From assembly GCF_012273895.1 (NCBI RefSeq), contig NC_052130.1, positions 2,666,001 through 2,730,000 of the forward strand: a stretch of DNA of 64,000 nucleotides, in the 5' to 3' direction. Below, one piece after another: positions 39,275 through 51,662 of this stretch; the stretch's first letter is position 1; the number at the start of each line of letters is the position of its first letter. Below the pieces are notes generated by a model. It was not told the origin of the DNA. It did no database searches and worked only from the letters and a program-made list of their open reading frames with translations. The position numbers and the translations under genes were made by a program. Source of the stretch: Zerene cesonia. Its lineage: Eukaryota > Arthropoda > Insecta > Lepidoptera > Pieridae.

Positions 39275-39350
39275 TACGTAATTAGACCACTGAAGAACCG
39301 CCATACTGGTACAAATGACCTAGTAATTTGTGTCACCATCTCCCGGTCTA
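39275..39350 (+). repeat. Inverted copy of the LTR end
   Basis: 76 bp identical to the reverse complement of 36,941-37,016. The sequence on its right differs from the gag copy (no primer site or gag), so this is a solo or 3' LTR edge. The left limit of the LTR is unclear; about 38,800-39,270 has related ggtatggc and ggtacaaatcg phrases. Confidence 0.5.
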
Positions 39351-39756
39351 CATCTTGAGCGTACGATGTGGGCAAATTATTTATGTTTATCCGTGTGAAA
39401 GAATAACATTAGTCTGATGTAAAATCCTTCATACTTTATTACATGGAATAATAAAGAATCAACCGGTACTGTATGTAATAGGAGCGTATATAGGAATACC
39501 GGTTCTCGGATCTGTCTAGCCAGAGAGGTTGGAGCAGTCTGAGAGCGCAGTGATCACTAAACTCCTTACTTACACTTCAGCTTCAGGCATTTTGTTAAAA
39601 ACTTGTGGGATCAGATTTACGTAGATTTACCAAATAGAAAGTATACTCCATTTAGTTTACATAATTATCTTCATACAATAATAACATAACATAAATGTTT
39701 TAAAGATAAATAACTTTCTTAAGAAATAATGGAACTAACATTTACTGGTCAATACT

Positions 39757-39762
39757 TTTATT
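39757..39762 (-). terminator. Candidate poly(A) signal of polybromo
   Basis: The first AATAAA (TTTATT on the + strand) after the polybromo stop codon, about 360 bp downstream. Confidence 0.4.
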
Positions 39763-40119
39763 TAGTTATGATTTAAACTTATGTATACAAGATTCTTACT
39801 TAAAGTGTATAAAAAAACATCTAAAACTAAAGCTAACATCTCATTCCATAGATTTTTACTCCTCTCGTGTCCTAGAAAGTTGTCATATCTTGATGTTTAT
39901 AATGCATTGACTATAGCTTTAATGTTAATTGCTTCATTCATTCTTGTCATATAATAACAGAGAAATATAAAATTCATCAAAGTTAGCAAACCTTCTTGGC
40001 AACATAAACTATACCCAAGTTCTCTGTCATACGGAAAGAGAACGAAATGAAAAAAAAAAATTCTAAATTTAACTGAAACTGCACATATTCGAATTTTGAA
40101 TATTATGTAAGATGTTCAT

Positions 40120-43100
40120 TTAAAACGACTTGTATATAGCGAACGCGTCTTTCATCATGAAATCTCTGAGCGCACACAGGCCCCTCAATATTTTTGTGTT
40201 CTGGTCCATTTTTTGTATGTCACTCTCTGTTAGATTTTTGTCTTGCGCGAGGTAGCCATTAATTGCTTCTTCAGTCATCCAGTGCGCGGGAAGCTTGTGC
40301 ATGTTGAAGTGTGCCGGGTCGGGATTGGCCGGCATCGGTGTTAGCGACTTCTCCCATGGCGTTATATATTTCTGTTCAGAGTGCAGGCCCTCGATGTATC
40401 TGCGAAGTAAATTGTAGTGTTTGTTATAGATAAAATAAGGCTTGTTAATAAATATGCATTAATATTTAATGGCTTTCTATAACTTTTATTTGTCATATTT
40501 GTTGGAGATGTATAATTTTAACAGATTTTAGTCGGTTCGATTCCCGGCTGTTGCAAACGTATTTTCGCTAATTTTATCAGCTTCTTTTTTACTACTCAAA
40601 AATATTAAAATCTTTACTTTAGAGTACTTTCTATTTAGGCTGTACTACCGAAATCCACCCTGTATATCTCCGCGATCACCCGTATGATCTCTCCCCCCCA
40701 CTCCCACTCACCGTATATAAGCGTCGGAGTGCGTCACCCGCTGCACCCTGGGCGGCGCGGACACGAACAGTGGCTCGAGCGGCGGGCGGCCCCCGGCGCC
40801 CCCCACCGCCCCCACGCCTGCGCCCCCCGCCGCGCCCGCGCCCCCCGCGCTGCCCGCGCCCTCCCCGCAGCCGGGGGACGGCGTGCTGCGGGCCATCGGC
40901 GACATGCCCGATAGGGACGCTGTAATAAATTGCGTACAACTTATGTTAAAAGGTATTTGTGACTTAGATTATGGCGGCTGTTACAATCGTCCGGCGACAT
41001 AGATATTATGTTCTATCTCAAATTGAAATACTTAAAAGTTGCCTAGTACAACATACCGGGCATAAATTTGTAAAAACTGTGTAAAATTCGAATTATTTTC
41101 ATAGATGTTATTATACATGTAAAACTTCTTAAAATCATTATTTCTAGATTAAAGCGTAGGTTATAGGGACACACTGGAAAACAAACAGTTTATACTATGT
41201 AGTGAAACAATTTTATTAAAACGTATATTAACAATTTAGTATGACACCGACAACGCCAATAAAAATTTGCAGTAGCTATATGCCTGATGGCCAAATTAAC
41301 TGGATAAAAGATAAAGCAAAGGATTGCTAGGAGGAATAAAGGAGGATAATAGGAGGAAGAAAAAAAAGAAGGAAAGAACTGAGAAGAGCAAGGAAAAGAA
41401 TACGGGCCGCCCGATAACCCAATCGCCGAACGAAACATTAGCATATTCTATAGCATACTCCTATTATTTCACGCCGTGATGCTGGAGCCTACCCGAAGTG
41501 TGCTGGCCCAATTCATGTCGAAGCGTGCATAATAAGCGTAATTGCTATTTATTTATTTAAATCATTAATTTGCCCTTATATATAAATAAAGTCTGGTATA
41601 ATCTCACCTCCCGGTGACAACACCCCAGTACGTAACGTAGTTGTGTAGGACTTCGACGGTTTCTTACTCGACGGCATAAAGTTCCTGGAATATAAATAAA
41701 AAACTTTTACAGATTTTAAACATTTTATAAGCTTACCATTATATCGAAACATCGACGTGTCATTTTACCATCTTAAATGGGTATACATTGAACAAAAATT
41801 AATGTAATTTCATATGCACTTGACTTATGACTGACTTTGTTGTAATAAATAAATAACCACTCAATAAGTTTTCACTTCAAAAAAAGGGGTAATTTTAGAT
41901 TAAATGTTAACATTTATCTGATGACACAACTCCCTCCCTTCTCCTCCTATATATCCCTCCCACCCCGCTAGATCCCCCCCCACTCACCTGGAGCGCTCGT
42001 GCACGGCGATGAGGCGGCCGTTGCCCTTGTTGACGTGCAGGTCGCGCACGTGGCGCAGCAGGCGCGGCAGGTTGGGGAAGGGCGCCTGCCCCTTGCGCAC
42101 GCGCGTGCAGCTGCGCCACAGGCACGGGTACTCGCTGGCGCCCGTCGCGCCGCCGCCGCGGTAGTGCTGCTGCACGTGCCCCGCTGCCGACGCGCATGTT
42201 GGCGCCACGAGATTGTTTCAATTTTGAATTTCGAACGTTTTTACGTTCATGAATATTTTGTTATTTTTTGCTGGGCGTTTTTGCTTGGCGCCGCGTGATT
42301 GTTTTATTTTTAAATTAGGAACGTTTTTATATTCGTGGATTATTATAATATGTGACCGGAAAAACTCCTTTTTCATTAAAACGGGTTTTAAGTTTTCAAC
42401 GCGTCAGTTCTAACTATACGACTTAAAATACGTTAGACTAACAATACGTCTTATTTAGAAATGCTAAAAAAAAATTTTATTGGTATGTTACGGTCTAATA
42501 GTGGTTTCAAAAGAAGCCTTGTATTAATATATTATTATTAATTATAATATTAATAAGGATTATATCATTACTCTACACTTTAAGGAATATGCATCAAAAT
42601 CGACGTATTATCAATTATTTACTGTTGATGAAACTATTTATATAAAATAATATATATATTGGAAGACACATTAATATACAATGTGAAATAAATTTATAAT
42701 AGAAATATACTCACGTTCCAGTTTACTTTTCTTGGTTTCAATAAAAGTTCCAATCACTAGCAGCATTAACAGATTATCAGCATTAAGTGATTGATTATCA
42801 TATTATTTATTAGAATACTACATGACATACATTTACTATATGGTTAACGTTTAGTATAAATCATAACATTTGTTATTTCAATCAAAACTCGAAGCTAATT
42901 TATAGTATAAAATCTCTTAGATCGCCCAATATCTGACATTCAAAATAAGGTTTTGTAAAAACTCCCTTGATATCACCAATATCATTGGCAACAAATATGT
43001 ATTTTTAAGATCATGATACGCGTTTAATCTTAAAAACATAATTTGTGAAATTAACCAGCTCCCTTTTTTGTCAAGGTGCAGACTCATGGTACAAATACAT

Positions 43101-46100
43101 CAATCTATCAAACATTTTAAATTGAGGGTAGTTACACATTACAATACTAAAAACTAGTATATAACACTTACNNNNNNNNNNNNNNNNNNNNNNNNNNNNN
43201 NNNNNNNNNNNNNNNNNNNNNNNNNNNNNNNNNNNNNNNNNNNNNNNNNNNNNNNNNNNNNNNNNNNNNNNNNNNNNNNNNNNNNNNNNNNNNNNNNNNN
43301 NNNNNNNNNNNNNNNNNNNNNNNNNNNNNNNNNNNNNNNNNNNNNNNNNNNNNNNNNNNNNNNNNNNNNNNNNNNNNNNNNNNNNNNNNNNNNNNNNNNN
43401 NNNNNNNNNNNNNNNNNNNNNNNNNNNNNNNNNNNNNNNNNNNNNNNNNNNNNNNNNNNNNNNNNNNNNNNNNNNNNNNNNNNNNNNNNNNNNNNNNNNN
43501 NNNNNNNNNNNNNNNNNNNNNNNNNNNNNNNNNNNNNNNNNNNNNNNNNNNNNNNNNNNNNNNNNNNNNNNNNNNNNNNNNNNNNNNNNNNNNNNNNNNN
43601 NNNNNNNNNNNNNNNNNNNNNNNNNNNNNNNNNNNNNNNNNNNNNNNNNNNNNNNNNNNNNNNNNNNNNNNNNNNNNNNNNNNNNNNNNNNNNNNNNNNN
43701 NNNNNNNNNNNNNNNNNNNNNNNNNNNNNNNNNNNNNNNNNNNNNNNNNNNNNNNNNNNNNNNNNNNNNNNNNNNNNNNNNNNNNNNNNNNNNNNNNNNN
43801 NNNNNNNNNNNNNNNNNNNNNNNNNNNNNNNNNNNNNNNNNNNNNNNNNNNNNNNNNNNNNNNNNNNNNNNNNNNNNNNNNNNNNNNNNNNNNNNNNNNN
43901 NNNNNNNNNNNNNNNNNNNNNNNNNNNNNNNNNNNNNNNNNNNNNNNNNNNNNNNNNNNNNNNNNNNNNNNNNNNNNNNNNNNNNNNNNNNNNNNNNNNN
44001 NNNNNNNNNNNNNNNNNNNNNNNNNNNNNNNNNNNNNNNNNNNNNNNNNNNNNNNNNNNNNNNNNNNNNNNNNNNNNNNNNNNNNNNNNNNNNNNNNNNN
44101 NNNNNNNNNNNNNNNNNNNNNNNNNNNNNNNNNNNNNNNNNNNNNNNNNNNNNNNNNNNNNNNNNNNNNNNCAAAATAAGGTTTCGTATGTTATTTTAAA
44201 GTGGTGGTAACATTTCATCAGTATGCATAACCTATATGAAGGAACATTTATCATCAGCCTTAATGTTTAACTTTTAACTCATTTACTCATTAACTCATTA
44301 ATCCCGATACTTTGCTAAGTGATAATAGGACATAATTTGAGTATTTTAAGTATATCCATATGAATAGAGTGTGGTGTGGGAAGCGCGTTGTCACCTGCTT
44401 GATTTAAGCGATAGTTGGTTTTAACATCACAGGGGGAAGGGGGATTATTGTTCGAATACAAGATTTCCGTCAACGGATTTGGGATTATAATTTCCTATGT
44501 ACGCCTGTTTTATTTACCACTTATATGTTTTTTATTTAGCCTATACTCTTCCATAAAGGATCCCACAAAATTTTTCGCTGGTGTCACACACATTCCATCG
44601 TTTCACTCTATTACCGCTTTACTAAAACTCGCAAAAGCTCCTCTATGCGTACTATCTCCCCTAAAGCGTGGTGTAACCAGCGTCCACCACGTCTACTGTT
44701 CACGGGAGCGAGTGTGAGGGGATCCCCCCCCATATACACACACACAAGACACAAGGCGGATGGCGGGTGCTCACATGCTGCGCGATCTCCTTCATCTCGT
44801 CGGCGAGGCGGGCGGCGGTCTCCTCGTTGCAGCGCGCGGCGCGCTCCTCCCAGCACTGCTTGGTGGAGGCGGGCAGGGAGCGCCACTCGTTGCCCACTAT
44901 GCGGGAGATTTCGCCTGGAAACGTCGTTCGATCTCTATATGTATAGGTATTATAAATGAGAATGATACGCTGTCCGTCTGTGTGTCTTTTTTTAAGCCTC
45001 AGTCGGTGTTACGGTTTTTAAAAAATTAGTCAAAACCATAGTTTTAGACCCGATTAAAACATGGGGGATTTTTTTTCCAAACTCGCACGGAACGATACGA
45101 GGAAAGCTCCGGGACTGACTGGCTTTTCCTTTGACTACGCACGCGGGCGAAGCAGGCAGCTTAAAATATAAACTCAGAGATGAAAATGTCAAAAACACCT
45201 ATTAAATTTCCATACTAAATATAATAATAAAACAAAACTTAACAAAGCAAAATAAATATGACTATCGCTGTGGGTTACCGTTACCACATACGGGAGAGAG
45301 ATATAAACCAGACAGACAGACTGACAACGTAACGCGTTACGTAACGCACCAATTCACCATCCCATGAGAAAAGATCACTTCAAAAACTCACCAAAAGTAC
45401 ACTCGGGGTTATTCGCAACGATTGCCTTTCGCACTTCGCTCGAGTACAATATATAGCCGGTGACGATCTTCTGTTTTTGCTCCTTCTTCTTCTTGCCGGT
45501 CGCCGGAGTGGCCGTTTGGTTCGTGTTCTTCTCTTGGCTGGGCGTTTGTATGAGGGACGGGTTGTATGGGTTGCTGTTGCCACCTGGGTGATTAAAACGG
45601 GTATTAAATCGCGATTTAATTTTAGTTGTATTAATAATACGTTTAGACAAATGATAATAGAAAAAATAGTAATAGTAACTAAAAGACAGTTGTCTTTAAG
45701 TGATCAATGTAACAGAAAACACACAATTGCTGAATGTGAACGTGCTTTTAATGTTGCTATATACATATACATATATATTATATATTAATTAATATTAACA
45801 AAAAATTATTAGAAAAGTAAACTTAAGAAATATATTTGCTAATGTAGCTTATGCTTAACCATTTTACAAAAGCATCTACGTACTTGCGTAATAAGTATAC
45901 CAGAGGAGTCTATATTCTCTATTATTCATTAGTATGTACATATTTAACTTAGTTCTTTACCAATAGACAGCGGCGTAGCTGGCGAGGCGAGCGAGGAATC
46001 GTCCAAGGAATTCTCCAATAACATTTCAACATCCTGACTACCAATTGTTGTATTTATGAGATTCGTGAATTGTGGCTTCACATCCTGTAATATGATTTTC

Positions 46101-49100
46101 ATGAGTTATATATATATGTGTTTATTCGGAGATCTTTTAAATTATGAAAACTAAGCCTTATAACACCTGTTTGCATTTAACAATTCGATAAGTGTCAATT
46201 CCCACTTTGATAAATAAAATATTTGAATTTTACTTTCATTTACACTGTGTTTTATATTTTCATGTTGTCTATAAAACAACTAAGCAATAGATAATCAGCA
46301 TTTTATTCATAACTAGCTTTTGCCCGTGGCTTCGCATGTTTCGTTAAATTCGGANNNNNNNNNNNNNNNNNNNNNNNNNNNNCCCCCCCCCCCCTTCTTC
46401 TATATAAAAAAACACCAAAATCTGTTTCAATTTTAAAGACACGTTGCAAATTTAAGCGACCTTGTTCTATAATAGCATATTTAAATCTTACCATACAATC
46501 TGAGTTCATATTATGTGTGAACGCTTTATGAGTGAATGCAGCACTTCCAACTTCTTGGGCGCTGGCTAATAGAGGCGGACCCAGAGGCTTGGGGAAGTAG
46601 TATACCTGTGAATGTGAACATTAATTATACATAAACATCCCTTTCTAATATTTTGATATGTCGTTGGCTAGAGCGAGAAGGAAATAGGAAAAAATCAAAG
46701 AAATTTTATGTCATTAAGTCTTTGTTTGTGTTTCTTTTGGCTACAACATACAAGTATTTAACGAAAGAAATATTAAAGAAGTATACTACATACACTATCG
46801 AATTTACGAGTTAGAGATACAAACATTTTGACAGTTTCATATTGAAATTAGTAAATAATTAGGATATAAAGTCGCCCATAAATCTAAATGGCCTTTTTCT
46901 ACTGCCAATCTTTTAAATATATTATCCTACACAATACTCCACTTGTCTCATCTCCAGATTTCTAGACATTACAAATGGTCTTAAAGCAGTACCTCATCAA
47001 CGGTGACATCCTTGGTGTGCTCAAACTTCCTCAGACCAGACTTTAGTTTTCTGGCCACTCGGTTCGACTCATCGTACAGAGATTCACAGACAAAAACGTC
47101 GTTCTCCGATATCTCTGTTGGGCGACCTTGAAAAAAAAAAAATTATACCATAAGCAATTCTTTATTTAGCCTCATTTATTTTAATGTATGATTCTACTCT
47201 AATAAGAAAATAAAATTGGTTAATAAGAAAACTTTTGTACAGAACTCTGTTCATAAACCTAACTAAGTGTTTTGATATGCAAATAGATATGGAATAGTGT
47301 TTATGTAATGTGTCATTTTGTCAGGTTATTTTAATTTTTAGTTCTTATGTGTCTTTTACGAGATTTTACTTACATTTAAGATAGTCATCATAGTCGAGCA
47401 CCGCGCATTTTCCCACTATGCCAACTAGGGGACTTGTATCGTGCATTGTTGTTAGAAGCACCTCTTGTTTATAAAATGGCTAAAACAATAGATTTATGTA
47501 TATATTATACATTTATTATAACATTCTTATCACTATACTACGGTAATTCTATAGATTCTAGAAATAATTGAATATACCTTGTTTATAATGTTGGCCACTT
47601 CTGAAGGGAAGATGAGGAATGGACCGCGGAAGTAGCATTTGTTGCTGAAAAATATAACATACTTGCATTACATATATATCTTTGTTTCAATTTCAAAGAT
47701 AATTCAATTATTTTGATTGAGTGTTCAAATATCGAATAAAAGCACCATACTTTACAGTTTAGACATTTATCTACTCGAATGTTATACATTTTTCATTTGT
47801 TACACATTTTCACATTATTACACATTTATCATTTGTTTCGAGTGTTACACATTATAAGCGTGTACAAGCGGGTGTATGTTTACGAGATTGTGTTATGTGT
47901 GTGTGCGTGCGTACGTGTGTGTGTGTGTGTGTGTGTGTGTANNNNNNNNNNTGCGTGTGCGTGCACTCACTCGCCGGTCTCCCAGATGGTGTCGACCTGC
48001 GCGATGAGCTGCTTGCCGCCGTCGGTGACGACGTACACGTAGTCACCGGTCTTGATGACGCCGGAGCACACCGTGTTGTACTGCTCGTAGTACGTGTTCT
48101 CGTCGTCCGTGCCCAGGGGGTTGTACATCACCACGTCCTGCCGTCGCGTTACGTACATATTACATACATACTAATGCAATACGCAACTCATCATATCAAT
48201 AATTCATAATTTTTTTTATTAAGATTTATTTTTGCTAATACGCTCTTTTGATAATACGCTCATTGCGGGCTTGGCCACCACGAAAACAAAATCAAATAGT
48301 ATCAAAATCAAATTTGGAGGATTCTTGTTATAAAAAAAATAATGTCGATTCCTAGACTTGACAATCTGGGGAGATTGAATTCATCAAAGACCAAGATTCT
48401 ATTTTACATCATGAATATGACATTTAAAAAATTTAATTGTGTCCCATACCTAATATCCCTATAATTTTAACATAGATAATCATCTCACCGGTCTTTCTTT
48501 TTCCTGAACATTTTCCAAGACCTCGAGCTCTGCCAACTCGTCTTTGTGCTTCTCGACTCTTTCGCGGAAAACTGATACTGTCCTGTTTGGCTCCAGTGGC
48601 ACCTGAATGTAACAAAATATTACAATATTATATATTTTAATCCATAAATATATAATGAAGGGGCAAATTTTAATTATTTATCACAATATTAATAAATCAA
48701 AAAGGATTTAATTTGAAGATTACTAATAGTCCAATCAATTCAGCGTACTTAAAAATGGTCAATCTTCAAATGAGAGACGATAAGCTGAATTTTATTATAC
48801 ACCTTTTTGGTGTCTTAAATTAAAAGACTCCTAAAATCTGTAACCGCATCGTAACTTACTTTATGTTACAACAACAGTTCATAAAAACCACAGCAAATTA
48901 TGCACGGTCTATTTTTTTTTTAACAGTAAAAAGGGGCAGTCCATAGCTTCTTTGTAGTCAGGTCGAGTAATAATTTAAAAATGAAGCGAAATAAATTCGT
49001 GTAATTCAGTAGCGGGTATCAGTATTAAGTTGTTTAAGAGCTTATGAATTTTAATAGTACGTAAAAATATTATATAAAAGCATTTTACAACATTAATTTA

Positions 49101-51454
49101 TCTCAACACAACACTTACTATCACTACAGAAGTTTAAAACAGATGTACTTTAAACTCTTAGTTCATATTGCTTGCTAGCTGATCCTTACGAACATTGTTA
49201 AGTTCCAAAAAATATTGCCATTCCATATTAAAACATGTTATTAATAATAAACAAGTTTGTGCCCTTGCCACTCAGGAATAACGTAGTTTTTACTTGTGAA
49301 GGAATTATCCACTTTATTTCAGTAGGCATAGAGATTATTTCCTATAAACAAACCCAAAAACTTGCAAACTTTACCTTCTTTGTAATATTGGTCTTGTTAA
49401 CCTTGCAAGCATGTCGAAAAACATTAATACTATCAATTTAATAGTTGTTTTTACAAGATTTAGAAGAAAAAGCCCGCAAAGATTGCGAAATTTTTTATGC
49501 ATACCAACCCAAAAGCTATCACTTTTATTTCACTGGTATCACTCAAGGTTGGACTTTCAAAAACCCATAAAATGTTAATTTGCTCGTATCGATTCACCAA
49601 AATAAAATTGGATTGTAAAATTGTTGTACTTAAATCCATTCAGTAGTTTCGGCGTAATGCGCCGTCAACATGCAGACAGATAAGCAGACATTATTTGATG
49701 CTGATTTGGGTTCAGTATTGATTTCAGAATACCCTTCGAATAGATGCTATTTAAAATTCATAATCTTCAATATAAATCATTTGACAGAAAATTTTGTCGC
49801 TGGGTTTGATTTCCTATCATCAAAATAATTAGTATTTTTTATAGACATTTGGCACAGTGAAAATATTTATATCCTGGCCCCTTTATGACCAATTATACAT
49901 TTTGAATTATAATATTATCTTTTCCCTATAACATAAGTCAATCTAGTTTACAATTCTGTTAAATTCAGTTTACAATAGAGAACTTTTCATTCATTCTAGC
50001 TTGATGCTAGAATGAATGAAAAGTTTCATTCATTCATCCTAGCTTGATGCTTTAGCTTCATTGAACGAAAACATCATACAAAAAAGCCAAAAAATAATTT
50101 ACAGCTATACTTTTTGATTCTGATGAACTTTTATTAGTATACTGTGTTTATATATACATGTATAAAAAATACTTGTAATATATGCTCATATTACCTCTCT
50201 AGGCACAAGTGTGACCTCCTTTTCAGCCCCCTCCCAAACTTTGATCTTCTTGAACCAGCGATTCTTCGAATTGTATCGACTCTCGCACACGTACACGTCT
50301 TTGTCGGCGTAACCTGGATTAAAATATATGAAGGAAATTCATGTTAATTTACAAAATCATAAAATTAAGAAAGTAAACTAGACTATTGAAAGTACCTTCG
50401 ACAATAAAACATATTTAGCCAAATAAATGCCCATCGAGAAAAGTTCAATACGTTTTTCTTAAATATTTGGTGTTACATTTTAATATTAATATGCTGATAC
50501 TAAGCAAGGATTTTTGAGAAAAAATAAGAATTATTTATTAATATTATTATAAGTAGTATCATTTACACAAACAAAACTTAATTGAAAATTAAACACAATT
50601 AATTTCTATAGAAAAGGTTAGCGAATTTCCTGTAACGCCGACAGCAGATTCTAAAATTGAACCACATGATAAGAATTTCCTATCAAACACAAAAGAATCA
50701 TGCCAATCGGTTGCAAGCCCATGGAGATATCCAATAACAAAACCAAAAAAAAAACCTAGAATCGAATTGAGAACGCCTACAATTTCGGAAACGTTAGTTA
50801 AAAATAGAATACATATGTTAAAGAGAGTACCTTCAGGTCTAAACTTGAAGTACTCCTTGACATTCATCACATAACAGCGTCCGATGACCTGGTCCAGGGG
50901 AATGCTGCGATGGGCCTCTGTTTTGAATACCTCTTGATGAAGGAACTTGCGCGTGCGCACGTGGAATGTTTCGTGTGGCCTAACATCAATTAAATATATA
51001 AAAAGAAACAAATTGCACTATAAATATATAAACATACTGCATTAAAAACAAGACATTTCAACAAAGCCTAATATACTCAATATCTTATATCATTTACCAT
51101 AGGCTTATAAGTTTAGGCTTTCAGGGTGCAATGGCCCCTCTTCACTTAAATTATTTTTTCTCATGTAGTCTTTATTATCTTAGTAGCGAGCGGATAAGTC
51201 CTTCGAGCCGAATCTAACAGTCATCACGTCGTCATACACTAAATGGTCCTTCGAGCCGGATCTTATATACTCACCGATAGTACACGTTCACATAGGCCAT
51301 CGGCATATGATCCGCATTGGTGAAGAGCCTCGCGATCTGCACTATGGAGGGCTCCCTCGCCCCTCTCTCCGCTTGCACGTACACGAACTCGCCCTTGCAG
51401 TACTGTGTTTGCGGCGGCGCACCGCCCGCGGGTAACGACTCGTCTGTACTTGAC
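40120..51454 (-). CDS. PBRM1: Polybromo-1 (BAF180), C-terminal part: BAH1, BAH2, HMG box, C2H2 finger, tail (exons 16-31)
   Basis: Polybromo is the PBAF-specific subunit of the SWI/SNF remodeller in the nucleus. Exons in order: 51275-51454, 50831-50979, 50195-50313, 48489-48602, 47971-48137, 47578-47644, 47374-47479, 46993-47126, 46492-46605, 45961-46084, 45392-45583, 44775-44914, 41988-42169, 41608-41684, 40712-40919, 40120-40399. BAH1 spans exons 16-18 (GEFVYVQAE, ETFHVRTRKFLHQEVFK, DVYVCESRY). BAH2 spans exons 20-23 (GDYVYVVTDGGKQLIAQVDT, LVGIVGKCAVLDYDDYLK, RPTEISENDVFVCES). The HMG box is in exons 26-27 (GYILYSSEVRKAIVANNPEC, GNEWRSLPASTKQCWEERAA). A C2H2 finger (CLWRSC, then H-x4-H) is in exon 28. 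The tail APPRVQRVTHSDAYIRYIEG to ALRDFMMKDA matches the family end. Exon 16 fits exon 15 of the inverted block in phase (AG|G). The exon 28 start is uncertain (42,169 keeps phase; 42,183 is the alternative), and exons may be lost in the gap before it. Confidence 0.93.
41280..41530 (-). repeat. Family A repeat in polybromo intron 28/30 region
   Basis: Reverse copy between exons 29 and 30: tgcctgatggccaaatta, a long purine-rich block, cgggccgcccgataacccaa, attatttcacgccgtg and gtgctggcccaattcatgtc. Confidence 0.6.
43172..44171. other. Assembly gap, exactly 1000 N
   Basis: Unknown-length join inside polybromo, between the HMG-box exon (44,775) and the zinc-finger exon (42,169). Proline/glutamine-rich linker exons of polybromo could be missing here. 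Confidence 0.99.
46355..46382. other. Small assembly gap (28 N) next to a C-run
   Basis: A 12-base C-run follows directly, so the gap probably reflects a homopolymer or simple repeat. It is in a polybromo intron and leaves exons intact. Confidence 0.95.
47895..47970. repeat. GT microsatellite interrupted by a 10-N gap
   Basis: A (GT)n tract with gtgc/gtac variants, then 10 N at 47,942-47,951, ends within 20 bp of the exon 20 donor of polybromo (exon edge 47,971). Its true length is unknown. Confidence 0.85.
49981..50025. repeat. Perfect 20-bp hairpin in polybromo intron 18
   Basis: 49,981-50,000 and 50,006-50,025 are exact reverse complements around the 5-base loop TTGAT. A partial third copy (tcattcattcatcctagcttgatgc) follows directly. 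No known element ends are seen. Confidence 0.8.
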
Positions 51455-51662
51455 CTGATGGGATATAATAATAATTTTTATAGTAGTAGAAAAAAGGCAA
51501 ATTGTTGTTTACTTATGAACCCAAATTAAGAAAAAAATAATTACCTTTGTACGTAATTACCTACCTCATTTCATATCAGGTGTTTGCGTTTTTAGATCGA
51601 TGTAACTTCGCGATAAATGTGGATGACGATTAATTATAAAATACACCATCTCATATTGCTCT

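Noticed and set aside
40532..40545. GGTTCGATTCC, a tRNA B-box-like sequence
   Set aside because: No A box, acceptor stem or anticodon arm can be placed around it; it lies in a polybromo intron and is at most a SINE scrap.
44611..45029. Overlapping ORFs on both strands around 44.6-45.0 kb
   Set aside because: Shadows of the GC-rich HMG-box exon of polybromo (44,775-44,914).
50589..51011. 140-codon minus-strand ORF as an independent gene
   Set aside because: Only 50,831-50,979 is coding (polybromo exon 17, BAH1); the rest is read-through into the two introns.
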